64,000 nucleotides of DNA from Pseudeuparius sepicola (GCA_963920635.1 OY987308.1:2360225-2424224); one strand, 5' to 3'. Positions 32,846-45,260 are shown, numbered from the stretch's first letter. Numbers and translations are program-made. The notes: generated from the sequence alone by a model not told the origin.

Positions 32846-33131
32846 AGTGCCGATGGCTGTAAAACCAGTTGAAAAGTTTCCTAAAGACCCTGAAAGGTAA
32901 GATTGAGTTTGAGGTGCCTACCTACAAAAATCAAGACATTTTTATATGACACTTGAATACTTAGGTGTTAATTGAAGAATAATTAGATATAATATCAAAA
33001 TATTGAAAATTTGAAGGTGCCAGCAATGGAAGAATGCCTCATTCACTTCGTCCGGAAAACGTTTAGTAAAAACTGCTGCCCCCTCGGCTGTCCCATTAAG
33101 ATTATTGCCAGAAGCTTATAGTAAGACGCAT
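32846..33131 (+). pseudogene. THAP-like micro-exon remnants within each array unit
   Basis: In unit 1, after TTTTTACTGCAG, an ATG at 32853 opens MAVKPVEKFPKDPER and runs to a donor AAAG|GTAAGA. About 120 bases later RCQQWKNASFTSSGKRLVK and PSAVPLRLLPEAYSK can be read without stop (about 33014-33126). FPKD, the tryptophan and an AVP box in this order recall a THAP domain, but the zinc ligands are absent. In units 2 and 3 the donor is changed from GGTAAG to GGGAAG. I consider it a decayed THAP gene or chance; the same sequence occurs in all seven units. Confidence 0.3.
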
Positions 33132-33208
33132 GCTTGTGTAGGTACGTATGCGTAATATACTGTTCTGTATTGTTTTGCAAATTTGTGAATTCGGTGTTAT
33201 TTTGTGTT

Positions 33209-33261
<53 letters not shown>

Positions 33262-33269
33262 GTAATATA

Positions 33270-33496
33270 CACTTCCCCCAAAAATTAACGCACCACCAAA
33301 AAACCGGCTATAATTTGAGACACCCGGTATTTATAAAAAAGAGGTTTTTATGCAAATACAGTTAGTACACCAATGTTCTGAAAGAGACAACCTATCATGC
33401 AAAAAAAAATTCGTCCAAATCGGACTATTGGTTTTGACAAAAATTTACTTTAAACTTTTGGGTATTTTTTTGGTGGTGCGTTAATTTTTGGGGGAA

Positions 33497-33499
<3 letters not shown>
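33270..33499. mobile_element. 230-bp TIR element in a (TA)n tract, copy 1
   Basis: Ends CACTTCCCCCAAAAATTAAC (continuing GCACCACCAAAAAA) and its complement form a ~34-bp inverted repeat. TA lies at each border, within long (TA)n runs on both sides. The target preference and size fit a Tc1/mariner-type MITE. Identical-length copies: 34539-34768, 35775-36004 and 37017-37246. Right-truncated copies start at 38266 and 38913. Confidence 0.85.
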
Positions 33500-33548
<49 letters not shown>

Positions 33549-33550
<2 letters not shown>

Positions 33551-33845
33551 CCCGGCCCACCGCGGCCGCCTGCTGGCCAGCGTGCGCACGCTACGCGAGG
33601 AGGGCGCCGCCTCCGTGTACTTCGCGCTGGAGGCCGTCGCGCCGCCTCCGCCGGCGCCGTCCAAACCGAAGGCGGCGGCCGGCCCCCGCGAGGCGGAGCC
33701 CGACGCGGCGCCCCGCCCGCTCGACGAGTACGAGGAGGGCAAGGCGGAGCTGGTGCGGATACCGTGCGCGCAGCTCAGGGCGCTGCTCGGCGAGCGGGTC
33801 GCCAGGGACGGCGTCAGGCTGGGCGGGCAGCCGTACTCGACGACG
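33549..33845 (+). pseudogene. SAMD5: 5'-truncated SAMD5-type exon 2, copy 2
   Basis: It matches exon 2 from codon 13 (the AAC of LNPAHR) to the donor, 297 bases, but begins directly after (TA)n with no acceptor AG and lacks the first 36 bases. The frame inside is intact and the donor GTGAGT is kept. It cannot be spliced in as an internal exon. One shared change from the full copy is GTCGCGCCG for GTCGCCCCG. Confidence 0.85.
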
Positions 33846-34455
33846 GTGAGTGTGGCCCGCGTTTATTTTTAAGTTGATTCGGTTGCGAAGTTGAGACAGT
33901 TTGAGGGTTGGACCAGCGTCCAGAGGTGTAGGTACTAATAAGTCCCTCTCCCGCTCCCCTCCTCATCGAGCCGATCGGTATCTTATAATATAAGAAAATA
34001 GGCTGTGCACAGTGTAGTTGAGAGCGGTTCGTTCGCATTCTACCGGGTGCGCGCAAAATATGTGACTGCGTTGTAGTAACGCTTTTTACTGCAGTGCCGA
34101 TGGCTGTAAAACCAGTTGAAAAGTTTCCTAAAGACCCTGAAAGGGAAGATTGAGTTTGAGGTGCCTACCTACAAAAATCAAGACATTTTTATATGACACT
34201 TGAATACTTAGGTGTTAATTGAAGAATAATTAGATATAATATCAAAATATTGAAAATTTGAAGGTGCCAGCAATGGAAGAATGCCTCATTCACTTCGTCC
34301 GGAAAACGTTTAGTAAAAACTGCTGCCCCCTCGGCTGTCCCATTAAGATTATTGCCAGAAGTTTATAGTAAGACGCATGCTTGTGTAGGTACGTATGCGT
34401 AATATACTGTTCTGTATTGTTTTGCAAATTTGTGAATTCGGTGTTATTTTGTGTT

Positions 34456-34530
<75 letters not shown>

Positions 34531-34538
34531 GTAATATA

Positions 34539-34765
34539 CACTTCCCCCAAAAATTAACGCACCACCAAAAAACCGGCTATAATTTGAGACACCCGGTATT
34601 TATAAAAAAGAGGTTTTTATGCAAATACAGTTAGTACACCAATGTTCTGAAAGAGACAACCTATCATGCAAAAAAAAATTCGTCCAAATCGGACTATTGG
34701 TTTTGACAAAAATTTACTTTAAACTTTTGGGTATTTTTTTGGTGGTGCGTTAATTTTTGGGGGAA

Positions 34766-34768
<3 letters not shown>
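34539..34768. mobile_element. 230-bp TIR element, copy 2
   Basis: Same ends and length as the element at 33270-33499, bordered by (TA)n on both sides. Confidence 0.85.
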
Positions 34769-34801
<33 letters not shown>

Positions 34802-34803
<2 letters not shown>

Positions 34804-35098
34804 CCCGGCCCACCGCGGCCGCCTGCTGGCCAGCGTGCGCACGCTACGCGAGGAGGGCGCCGCCTCCGTGTACTTCGCGCTGGAGGCCGTCGCGCCGCCT
34901 CCGCCGGCGCCGTCCAAACCGAAGGCGGCGGCCGGCCCCCGCGAGGCGGAGCCCGACGCGGCGCCCCGCCCGCTCGACGAGTACGAGGAGGGCAAGGCGG
35001 AGCTGGTGCGGATACCGTGCGCGCAGCTCAGGGCGCTGCTCGGCGAGCGGGTCGCCAGGGACGGCGTCAGGCTGGGCGGGCAGCCGTACTCGACGACG
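34802..35098 (+). pseudogene. SAMD5: 5'-truncated SAMD5-type exon 2, copy 3
   Basis: 297 bases, same truncation point at the (TA)n junction and same donor as copy 2. It looks identical to copy 2 by eye. Confidence 0.85.
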
Positions 35099-35716
35099 GT
35101 GAGTGTGGCCCGCGTTTATTTTTAAGTTGATTCGGTTGCGAAGTTGAGACAGTTTGAGGGTTGGACCAGCGTCCAGAGGTGTAGGTACTAATAAGTCCCT
35201 CTCCCGCTCCCCTCCTCATCGAGCCGATCGGTATCTTATAATATAAGAAAATAGGCTGTGCACAGTGTAGTTGAGAGCGGTTCGTTCGCATTCTACCGGG
35301 TGCGCGCAAAATATGTGACTGCGTTGTAGTAACGCTTTTTACTGCAGTGCCGATGGCTGTAAAACCAGTTGAAAAGTTTCCTAAAGACCCTGAAAGGGAA
35401 GATTGAGTTTGAGGTGCCTACCTACAAAAATCAAGACATTTTTATATGACACTTGAATACTTAGGTGTTAATTGAAGAATAATTAGATATAATATCAAAA
35501 TATTGAAAATTTGAAGGTGCCAGCAATGGAAGAATGCCTCATTCACTTCGTCCGGAAAACGTTTAGTAAAAACTGCTGCCCCCTCGGCTGTCCCATTAAG
35601 ATCATTGCCAGAAGCTTATAGTAAGACGCATGCTTGTGTAGGTACGTATGCGTAATATACTGTTCTGTATTGTTTTGCAAATTTGTGAATTCGGTGTTAT
35701 TTTTTGTTCATTTTTT

Positions 35717-35766
<50 letters not shown>

Positions 35767-35774
35767 GTAATATA

Positions 35775-36004
35775 CACTTCCCCCAAAAATTAACGCACCA
35801 CCAAAAAACCGGCTATAATTTGAGACACCCGGTATTTATAAAAAAGAGGTTTTTATGCAAATACAGTTAGTACACCAATGTTCTGGAAGAGACAACCTAG
35901 CATGCAAAAAAAAATTCGTCCAAATCGGACTATTGGTTTTGACAAAAATTTACTTTAAACTTTTGGGTATTTTTTTGGTGGTGCGTTAATTTTTGGGGGA
36001 AGTG
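35775..36004. mobile_element. 230-bp TIR element, copy 3
   Basis: Same ends as the first copy; interior differs at a few bases (TCTGGAAGAG, CTAGCATG). The right (TA)n tract is the shortest in the array. Confidence 0.85.
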
Positions 36005-36021
36005 TATATATATATATATAT

Positions 36022-36318
36022 AACCCGGCCCACCGCGGCTGCCTGCTGGCCAGCGTGCGCACGCTACGCGAGGAGGGCGCCGCCTCCGTGTACTTCGCGC
36101 TGGAGGCCGTCGCGCCGCCTCCGCCGGCGCCGTCCAAACCGAAGGCGGCGGCCGGCCCCCGCGAGGCGGAGCCCGACGCGGCGCCCCGCCCGCTCGACGA
36201 GTACGAGGAGGGCAAGGCGGAGCTGGTGCGGATACCGTGCGCGCAGCTCAGGGCGCTGCTCGGCGAGCGGGTCGCCAGGGACGGCGTCAGGCTGGGCGGG
36301 CAGCCGTACTCGACGACG
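36022..36318 (+). pseudogene. SAMD5: 5'-truncated SAMD5-type exon 2, copy 4
   Basis: 297 bases with the same truncation. A private change, CGCGGCTGCC for CGCGGCCGCC, would replace an arginine with a tryptophan-type or similar change depending on frame; in the exon frame CGC becomes TGC (Arg to Cys is CGC to TGC). The donor is intact. Confidence 0.8.
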
Positions 36319-36929
36319 GTGAGTGTGGCCCGCGTTTATCTTTAAGTTGATTCGGTTGCGAAGTTGGGACAGTTTGAGGGTTGGACCAGCGTCCAGAGGT
36401 GTAGGTACTAATAAGTCCCTCTCCCGCTCCCCTCCTCATCGAGCCGATCGATATCTTATAATATAAGAAAATAGGCTGTGCACAGTGTAGTTGAGAGCGG
36501 TTCGTTCGCATTCTACCGGGTGCGCGCAAAATATGTGACTGTGTTGTAGTAACGCTTTTTACTGCAGTGCCGATGGCTGTAAAACCAGTTGAAAAGTTTC
36601 CTAAAGACCCTGAAAGGTAAGATTGAGTTTGAGGTACCTACCTACAAAAATTAAGACATTTTTATATGACACTTGAATACTTAGGTGTTAATTGAAGAAT
36701 AATTAGATATAATATCAAAATATTGAAAATTTGAAGGTGCCAGCAATGGAAGAATGCCTCATTCACTTCGTCCGGAAAACGTTTAGTAAAAACTGCTGCC
36801 CCCTCGGCTGTCCCATTAAGATTATTGCCAGAAGCTTATAGTAAGACGCATGCTTGTGTAGGTACGTATGCGTAATATACTGTTCTGTATTGTTTTGCAA
36901 ATTTGTGAATTCGGTGTTATTTTTTGTTC

Positions 36930-37008
<79 letters not shown>

Positions 37009-37016
37009 GTAATATA

Positions 37017-37243
37017 CACTTCCCCCAAAAATTAACGCACCACCAAAAAACCGGCTATAATTTGAGACACCCGGTATTTATAAAAAAGAGGTTTTTATGC
37101 AAATACAGTTAGTACACCAATGTTCTGGAAGAGACAACCTATCATGCAAAAAAAAATTCGTCCAAATCGGACTATTGGTTTTGACAAAAATTTACTTTAA
37201 ACTTTTGGGTATTTTTTTGGTGGTGCGTTAATTTTTGGGGGAA

Positions 37244-37246
<3 letters not shown>
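37017..37246. mobile_element. 230-bp TIR element, copy 4
   Basis: Same ends as the other copies; preceded by the longest (TA)n tract of the array (about 36935-37004). Confidence 0.85.
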
Positions 37247-37281
<35 letters not shown>

Positions 37282-37283
<2 letters not shown>

Positions 37284-37578
37284 CCCGGCCCACCGCGGCC
37301 GCCTGCTGGCCAGCGTGCGCACGCTACGCGAGGAGGGCGCCGCCTCCGTGTACTTCGCGCTGGAGGCCGTCGCGCCGCCTCCGCCGGCGCCGTCCAAACC
37401 GAAGGCGGCGGCCGGCCCCCGCGAGGCGGAGCCCGACGCGGCGCCCCGCCCGCTCGACGAGTACGAGGAGGGCAAGGCGGAGCTGGTGCGGATACCGTGC
37501 GCGCAGCTCAGGGCGCTGCTCGGCGAGCGGGTCGCCAGGGACGGCGTCAGGCTGGGCGGGCAGCCGTACTCGACGACG
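37282..37578 (+). pseudogene. SAMD5: 5'-truncated SAMD5-type exon 2, copy 5
   Basis: 297 bases, same truncation at (TA)n, intact donor. The following intron part shares variants with copy 4. This is the last exon copy; the two units that follow have lost it. Confidence 0.85.
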
Positions 37579-38189
37579 GTGAGTGTGGCCCGCGTTTATC
37601 TTTAAGTTGATTCGGTTGCGAAGTTGGGACAGTTTGAGGGTTGGACCAGCGTCCAGAGGTGTAGGTACTAATAAGTCCCTCTCCCGCTCCCCTCCTCATC
37701 GAGCCGATCGATATCTTATAATATAAGAAAATAGGCTGTGCACAGTGTAGTTGAGAGCGGTTCGTTCGCATTCTACCGGGTGCGCGCAAAATATGTGACT
37801 GTGTTGTAGTAACGCTTTTTACTGCAGTGCCGATGGCTGTAAAACCAGTTGAAAAGTTTCCTAAAGACCCTGAAAGGTAAGATTGAGTTTGAGGTACCTA
37901 CCTACAAAAATTAAGACATTTTTATATGACACTTGAATACTTAGGTGTTAATTGAAGAATAATTAGATATAATATCAAAATATTGAAAATTTGAAGGTGC
38001 CAGCAATGGAAGAATGCCTCATTCACTTCGTCCGGAAAACGTTTAGTAAAAACTGCTGCCCCCTCGGCTGTCCCATTAAGATTATTGCCAGAAGCTTATA
38101 GTAAGACGCATGCTTGTGTAGGTACGTATGCGTAATATACTGTTCTGTATTGTTTTGCAAATTTGTGAATTCGGTGTTATTTTTTGTTC

Positions 38190-38257
<68 letters not shown>

Positions 38258-39571
38258 GTAATATACACTTCCCCCAAAAATTAACGCACCACCAAAAAAC
38301 CGGCTATAATTTGAGACACCCGGTATTTATAAAAAAGAGGTTTTTATGCAAATACAGTTAGTACACCAATGTTCTGGAAGAGACAACCTATCATGCAAAA
38401 AAAAATTCGTCCAAATCGGACTATTGGTTTTGACAAAAATTTACTTTAAACTTTATAAACTTTAAACAAAATATGTGACTGTGTTGTAGTAACGCTTTTT
38501 ACTGCAGTGCCGATGGCTGTAAAACCAGTTCAAAAGTTTCCTAAAGACCCTGAAAGGTAAGATTGAGTTTGAGGTGCCTACCTACAAAAATCAAGACATT
38601 TTTATATGACACTTGAATACTTAGGTGTTAATTGAAGAATAATTAGATATAATATCAAAATATTGAAAATTTGAAGGTGCCAGCAATGGAAGAGTGCCTC
38701 ATTCACTTCGTCCGGAAAACGTTTAGTAAAAACTGCTGCCCCCTCGGCTGTCCCATTAAGATTATTGCCAGAAGCTTATAGTAAGACGCATGCTTGTGTA
38801 GGTACGTATGCGTAATATACTGTTCTGTATTGTTTTGCAAATTTGTGAATTCGGTGTTATTTTTTGTTCATTTTTTTAAATATATATATATATATATATA
38901 ATATGTAATATACACTTCCCCCAAAAATTAACGCACCACCAAAAAACCGGCTACAATTTGAGACACCCAGTATTTATAAAAAAGAGGTTTTTATGCAAAT
39001 ACAGTTAGTACACCAATGTTCTGGAAGAGACAACCTATCATGCAAAAAAAAATTCGTCCAAATCGGACTATTGGTTTTGACAAAAATTTACTTTAAACTT
39101 TATAAACTTTAAACAAAATATGTGACTGTGTTGTAGTAACGCTTTTTACTGCAGTGCCGATGGCTGTAAAACCAGTTCAAAAGTTTCCTAAAGACCCTGA
39201 AAGGTAAGATTGAGTTTGAGGTACCTACCTACAAAAATTAAGACATTTTTATATGACACTTGAATACTTAGGTATTAATTGAAGAATAATATAGATATAA
39301 TATCAAAATATTGAAAATTTGAAGGTGCCAGCAATGGAAAAATGCCTCCATTCACTTCGCCCGGAAAACGTTTAGTAAAAACTGCTTAGTAAAAACTGCT
39401 GCTCCTGTATATTAACATATACCGCTTTTGGCCTTATTGCGCACGGCAAGGCGCAGGGAACGAAAAGAGATGGAATTTGCCGCCATTTTTAACCCTATTT
39501 TGACAGTTTGAATGGTGGCTACCTTATTCCTTGTTTAAATTTTTGTATACAGCATAAATGAAATTGCATTA

Positions 39572-39733
39572 TAAGCCTGGTTCATGGAGCTTCTTTATCT
39601 TTTAATTTTACTTTATCTTTAAGAAATGACCAACGGCATTTGTCTCTTGATTTGAACTGACCAATGACATTTAATATTTCTTAAAGATAAAGAAAAATTA
39701 AAAGATAAAGAAGCTGTATGAACCAGGCTTATA
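39572..39733. mobile_element. MITE with ~55-bp arms
   Basis: Ends AAGCCTGGTTCATGGAGCTT and the complement of AAGCTGTATGAACCAGGCTT, with arms reaching through TTTATCTTTAAGAAAT. The short loop contains TTGATTTGAACTGACC. It is flanked by TAT-rich sequence; a TTATA-like target is possible. Confidence 0.75.
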
Positions 39734-39904
39734 CTTTTTGAAGGCGCCGGTAAAATCATAAAAGTCACCGTGACATGCTTTTTTGATGAGAGATGCGTTT
39801 TTAGTTTTTAATCGCGATTTTCTCTTTTGTACGGTTGATAGCTTTTCGTTCTCATATTTACGAGATCAAAACATGACCTGGTGCAAAAATGCAAAGAGGC
39901 TTTT

Positions 39905-41205
39905 ACATCCAGATTGTCCTAACTTTCTATTTTTGTGTCCTGTGCTTCAAACGAGTTCCGTTGTCAAACGTCATTTTAATTTTCCTTCTGTCCCAAGTCC
40001 CAATACGAATAGGTGTAATTATTGTATTATTTATATTTAATTTGAGTTCGTGTCGTGGTGGCAGTTTCGTATAAAACGGCGATGAGTTTTCTTAGTTGGT
40101 GTTTGGTTTAATATTATATTTTTAGATCGGAGAGAAAATTTAATTTAGCTATGTGGCTATATTCTTTCTGTTTAAGTTGTAAATTACAAAAAAGAGGGTC
40201 AACCCCTGTTGTGTATTTGGATGTACGAAACGGGGCGAAAAGAATAAGAACAGTGGGGGTTTCTTTTCATTCGTAAGTCTTAAAAATCTTTGCTAATAAC
40301 TTTGCAGTTTTCCAAGAGATAAGGTGATATTAGAGACAAGTGGATTGCAGCAATAAATAGGAAACATTTTGTACCCTCTACAAGTATTTACTTGCATTTG
40401 TAGTCAACATTTTATCGAGAGCGATTTCATAGAGAATTTTGGGCAGCGCAAACTTAAAAAGTATGTAATTACTACAGTTTTTTATTTTCCAAGTCATGAT
40501 AGAAACTATCAAGAGAAAAACTGGCAAAATATTGTGCTTATGAACCTAGCTCTTCGTAGTCAAAGATGGAATTAATCTTGAGGTTCTGGTCCCTTTAATA
40601 AGGTAATTATTTGTAATTCTTTTTGTTAGATGACTAAACATATAAAATGCATATAAAAATATGTAAAAGCTACCTGTCTTACATGCTTTTCCTATTAAAT
40701 TGAGATTTAAAATTAATAAATCAATTAAGATAAGTAATTAAAGTTGAAAATGTATACCTTATCCTAGATATTTTGTCGTTTTGTTATTTTAAAATAAACT
40801 TTTATTTTGTAATTTGTATTTTATTTGTCTCGGTTTACTTCCAGGTACATAAAATTGCCATGTAGGTATTTTTTTTAATCAAACCACTACTTTTTTCTGT
40901 GCAATATTTACATAATTGTGGTTATATAGAAAAATTCTCATTCCTACAAACAAGCCCCGAATTTCGGAATACAGATCATACAATAAAAAGAATTACGGAA
41001 CATGCCGATTAAATTCGCCCATTAATATGCAACATCCCTATATACCTCCTTTGCCTGAATCAGCTGACACGTATTAGGCGTTCCTTGTCTTACTTATTGC
41101 AATTTGAAACCTATCTCTCTCTAGAGTTGGCTGCCCCAAACAACAATGAAAATGGTACCTGTGCGACTTCCATTGTACTTGTCAATTCGATGGTTGCTAT
41201 AGGTA
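39905..41205. mobile_element. Degenerate THAP-bearing DNA element, copy B
   Basis: Direct copy of 6600-7870, lacking the left end. The THAP remnant lies at 40193-40460: VVYLDVRNGAKRIRTVG-type frame damage in part one, donor-like TTC|GTAAGT at 40274, mini-intron, then a second part with CSQHFIESDFIENFGQRK (40398-40451), the best-preserved C-x2-H motif of the three copies. The right end is TACTTGTCAATTCGATGG. Confidence 0.65.
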
Positions 41206-41214
41206 TATGCCTGT

Positions 41215-41900
41215 GCAGTGTGCATAGCGCTGTTTCAAGCTTTCGCCACTGGCGCCACACGACGAAACAAATGTACAGGGTGGTTTAATGTTAAAACACC
41301 ATTGTTGCAAAATCTTTTATAAAATAAAAACATGCAAATGTGTCTGTTACTACGAATTTAATATCCAAAATAAAATAAAACATTTGTTTGTTATGTTCCT
41401 CTAATTTGACAAATTCACACGGCATATTTCCATACATTTTCTTAAGAAAAGCAAGTCAGAAAGTCTAAAAAGGAAGTAAGAGTATTTGGTACCTTTTGCT
41501 TTGAAACGAAGTCCATGGCTAGTTGTAGTGTAAGTAAGCATAAAACGCATTCGATTTTTCAGTTTCTTCTTCATATGGAGGACTATTGGTTGGAGATATA
41601 AACAAAATTTTCTGTTTTCATTCTTGCATAAGTTACAAAATACTCTTTGAAAATAATTTCTAGAATTTTCGCTTCTTCAGCTGGTTGATCAGGTCATCCC
41701 ATAATTCCAAAATAGTGTTTATTCTTCTGCAATTCATCTAATGGTCTGTGCAGTGTGCATACCATTTTCTTCATGTGCATGGAAATTTCATGTTATCACA
41801 AACAAATCTATCTACAAAAGCTGTGTTAATAGGATAAAACTGATAAATACTGGACGCAAAGACAATTCGTTACCGTAAAAAGAAGGCAAATCGTAATAAA
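41215..41900. repeat. Inverted copy of the 8.16-8.72 kb repeat
   Basis: Complementary to 8160-8720: shared phrases include TAGCGCTGTTTCAAGC, GGCGCCACACGACGAAACAA, the CACACGGCATATTTCCATAC segment and ATAATTCCAAAATAGTG. No protein was recognised in either orientation. Confidence 0.65.
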
Positions 41901-41999
41901 GCGGGATATTTAAAATTTGGGGCATTTTAAACGTCAGAAACAGACATATCAAATTGATATGTCTGTTTCTTTGCTATTGCTATTACCAATAACCAATAC

Positions 42000-43430
42000 C
42001 AGCCATTGAATTGAAAAGTAGATGGAAGCAGTGTCGAGAGAGAAACTGGCAGCCAAACTTGAGTAAGTGAAATAGTAAATAAATCAGCTGATTCCGGCAA
42101 AAACCACATAACACAAAAGAGGTGTTTGTCCTAACTTTCTATTTTTGTGTACTGTGCTTCAAACGAGTTCCGTTGTCAAACGTCATTTTAATTTTCCTTC
42201 TGTCCCAAGTTCCAATACGAATAGGCTCAATAGGAGTAATTATTATTGTATTATTTATATTTGATTTGAGTTCGTGTCGTGGTGGCAGTTTCGTATAAAA
42301 CGGCGTTGAGTTTTCTTAGTTGGTGTTTGGTTTAATATTATTTTTTAGATCGGAGAGAAAATTTAATTTAGCTATGTGGCTCTCTGTTGAAATTGTAAAT
42401 TACAAAAAAGAGGATCAACTCCTGTTGTGTATTTGGATGTACCAAACGGGGCGGAAAGAATAAGAATAGTGGGGTTCCTTTTCATTGGTAAGTCTTAAAA
42501 ATCTTTGCTAATAATTTGCAGTTTTCCAAGAGATATGGTGATATTAGAGACAAGTGGATCGCAGCAATAAAAAGGAAAAATTTTGTACTGTCTACAAGTA
42601 TTTACTTGCATTTGTAGTAAACAATTTATTGAGAGCAATGTCATAGAGAATTTTGGGCAGCGCAAACTTGAAAAGTATGTAATTACTACAGTTTTTTATT
42701 TTCCAAGTCATGATAGAAACTCTATCAAGGGAAAAACTGGCAAAATATTGTGCTAATGAACCTATAGCTCTTCGTAGTCAAAGATGGAATTAATCTTGAG
42801 GTTCTGGTCCCTTCAATAAGGTAATTATTTGTAATTCTTTTTGTTAGATGCCTAAACATTTTACACAAATTATATAAAAATATGTAAAAGCTACCTGTCT
42901 TACATGCTTTTCCTATTAAATTGAATTTTAAAATTAATAAATCAGTTAAGATAACTAATTAAAGTTGAAAATATATACCTTATCCTAGATATTTTGTCGC
43001 CTTTATTTTAAAATAAACTTTTATTTTGGAATTTGTACTTTGTTTGTCTCCATTATTTACTTCCAGGTACATAAAATTGCCATGTAGGTAATTTTTTAAT
43101 CAATCCACTACTTTTTTCTGTGCAATATTTATATAATTGTGGTTATAGTATAGAAAAATTCTCATTCCTACAAACAAGCCCCGAATTTCGCAATACAGAT
43201 CATACAATAAAGAGAATTACGGAACATGCCCATTAAATTCGGCCATTAATATGCAACATCCCTATATACCTCCTTTGCCTGAATCAGCTGACACGTTCAT
43301 TAGGCGTCCTTGTCTTACTTATTGCCATTTGAAACCTATCTCTCTCTAGAGTTGGCTGCCCCAAAAAACAATGAAAGTGGTACCTGCGCGACTTCCATTG
43401 TACTTATCAATTCGATGATACCAGCCTATA
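42000..43430. mobile_element. Degenerate THAP-bearing DNA element, copy C
   Basis: The full-length relative of copy A with both ends: CCAGCCATTGAATTG and the complement of CAATTCGATGATACCAGCC. The THAP remnant at 42410-42680 has SCCVFGCTK at its start (about 42420), donor-like GGTAAGT at 42486, and after the mini-intron RDKWIAAIKRKNFV (about 42552-42593) in frame, showing the THAP tryptophan. The C-x2-H region reads as VVNNL here, so zinc ligands are lost. Confidence 0.65.
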
Positions 43431-43545
43431 ACTTATAATAAGTCGCCATTTTTTTCGTCGAGTAGCGCCACCTCAGTCCGTAAACAACAATGAAATATGG
43501 ACGTCATGCTCGGGTCTTTAATATAGTGACGGTCCAGGTCTAATA

Positions 43546-45260
43546 ATAAAAATCGCGGCAAGGGATGACTCAAGATTTTCTATATTCTTCAGACAGCCCC
43601 TTTCACACATGAAACGCCTTCTTGTTTGTCTTTCTTATTCGTCTTCGGCTTACGGCCTTTTTGGTGTTTTTGTTCGCTGCTGTGTATCGGCTTTTTATTG
43701 CCGCCTGTCTGATTGACAGGTGTAAACACTAAGCCGAACACATGCCAAGGGACTACCGTTTGTGTCTGCTTCGGATGGCTTTCGGATTCGGATATGTATA
43801 CAACGGAAAATATACTTTTTGTTACCTTGTCTCGATATATATTATCACAGGTTTTTGTGGACGAACTTTGACTGTCTGTAGAAAAGTAATTTTAGAACTG
43901 AAATTCCTAGAAACATTCATTAGTTTTCGTGATAATATAGAACATTATTTATTGTTTATATGTGTAACTGGCAGATATATCCACTTCAAACTCGGTATGT
44001 ACTAATAGGTTTTCAAGCAAAGGTAGGCTAAAAGTGTCCATTTAGATTTTGCAGTGGCGTACGTGAGGGTAACTAGCACCCCTGTAAACATAAATGGTAT
44101 TCGAATAAATTTCTATTAATAATAGAAAATCAACAAAAGTGTTATACACTCATGTTTATAGGAACTTTTTGTTCAAAAATGATTTTTCTACGAGTTGTCA
44201 AATTTTGTGTACAAAAGCCGTGGATTCCGTGTATATAGGGACTCTGTTTATACAGAGGAAATCCATTTTCATAAGGCAGGATATTATGGTAATCTTTTCG
44301 TTGTGTGTAGATGATTTAAATCTACGTATCGTAAATCTTAGCATGATGAATTATTAATAGTGTATTTATTGCTCATTAAAGTAATAACACCCTCTGAATT
44401 TCATAAAAAGGTTTTGACAAATTAGGTATGTACAGGATGATTCATCGTTTTATTCGCAAATTGATCTAGGTACACTTTTTTCTGAGAAATGTATTTTATT
44501 ATTCCACCCACATACCTAACCTAGGTACTTTATTTTAAGTAATTTTTCAAAATACCATTTTTCTCTATATATATACGGCCGTTAAGAAGTTTTATAGCGT
44601 GTCCAGGTTCGAATACCTGTTTTGGCTCAACTAAGATTATCGTGTTTCTACAGTTTTTATGAATATTCCTACAATATGCATGTTCTCTGAAAAAATATTA
44701 TCAGAATATTCCGCCAATGTAATTTTGCTATATGGGAAGTACATACCTATTTTGAGGTTATATAAAAAAAACTTTTATTTTTATTTTAATTTAACAATAT
44801 TATGTGTGATGACTATTAAAGTTACGAAACCGGTAGCCAAGTTAAATACAGAAATTACGAGATAATGGTCGCATTTACTTGAACAATATTCTTCAAATAT
44901 GGAAAACTCGTATGGGTTGCCTCTCTCAACAACATTTTTTATATGGTTGAAATTTTAGTTTTTAGAATTATGGAAAGTAAATAAAATATTTTGACATGTG
45001 ACGGTAAGTATTATAGAATTAAATTAATTTTTAGCAGTTAAGTAAACTTTGGATTTGTAAAAAATATTTTATTTGATAATATCAAAAATCGCAACTTCAC
45101 CCTAGAAAGTAGTAAACATCTTTTTCAAATATATTTTTTTTTAAATTCGATTTAGAAATGCCACTCTCCGCCACTTTCTGCAACAAATGTCAAATTTGAC
45201 ATCTAATTGCTCTAATTTGAAGCAAAAACTGTTCCCGACATCAGATTTTTACCAAAGCGA
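43546..45260. other. Sequence without recognised gene
   Basis: Four frames of 68-87 codons occur here (for example 43742-44005), but none shows a family motif, splice context or codon bias that I would defend. Composition is AT-rich and mostly not repeated elsewhere in the window. Confidence 0.35.

Larger units (their letters stand above)
32266..39395 (+). repeat. ~1.25-kb tandem array amplifying SAMD5-type exon 2
   Basis: Donor junctions of the exon copies lie at 32598, 33845, 35098, 36318 and 37578, spacings of 1247, 1253, 1220 and 1260. Each unit holds exon, 680-700 bases of following intron, a (TA)n tract, a 230-bp TIR element, and a second (TA)n tract that joins the next exon copy. Two further units (from about 38470 and 39115) lack the exon and the right end of the TIR element, joining at TTTAAACTTTATAAACTTTAAAC. 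Units are almost identical, so the amplification is recent or partly an assembly artefact. Units 4 and 5 share variants (TTTATCTTTAAG, GATCGATATC) that set them apart from units 1-3. Confidence 0.9.

Noticed and set aside
33180..38361. Open frames rich in alternating Tyr-Ile, such as 34395-34634, 36822-37028 and 36924-37112
   Set aside because: They are translations of (TA)n microsatellites and the borders of the 230-bp element, not genes.
44606..44630. tRNA-like T arm (GTCCAGGTTCGAATACCTG)
   Set aside because: The stem is imperfect and no acceptor, D or anticodon arm can be built around it.
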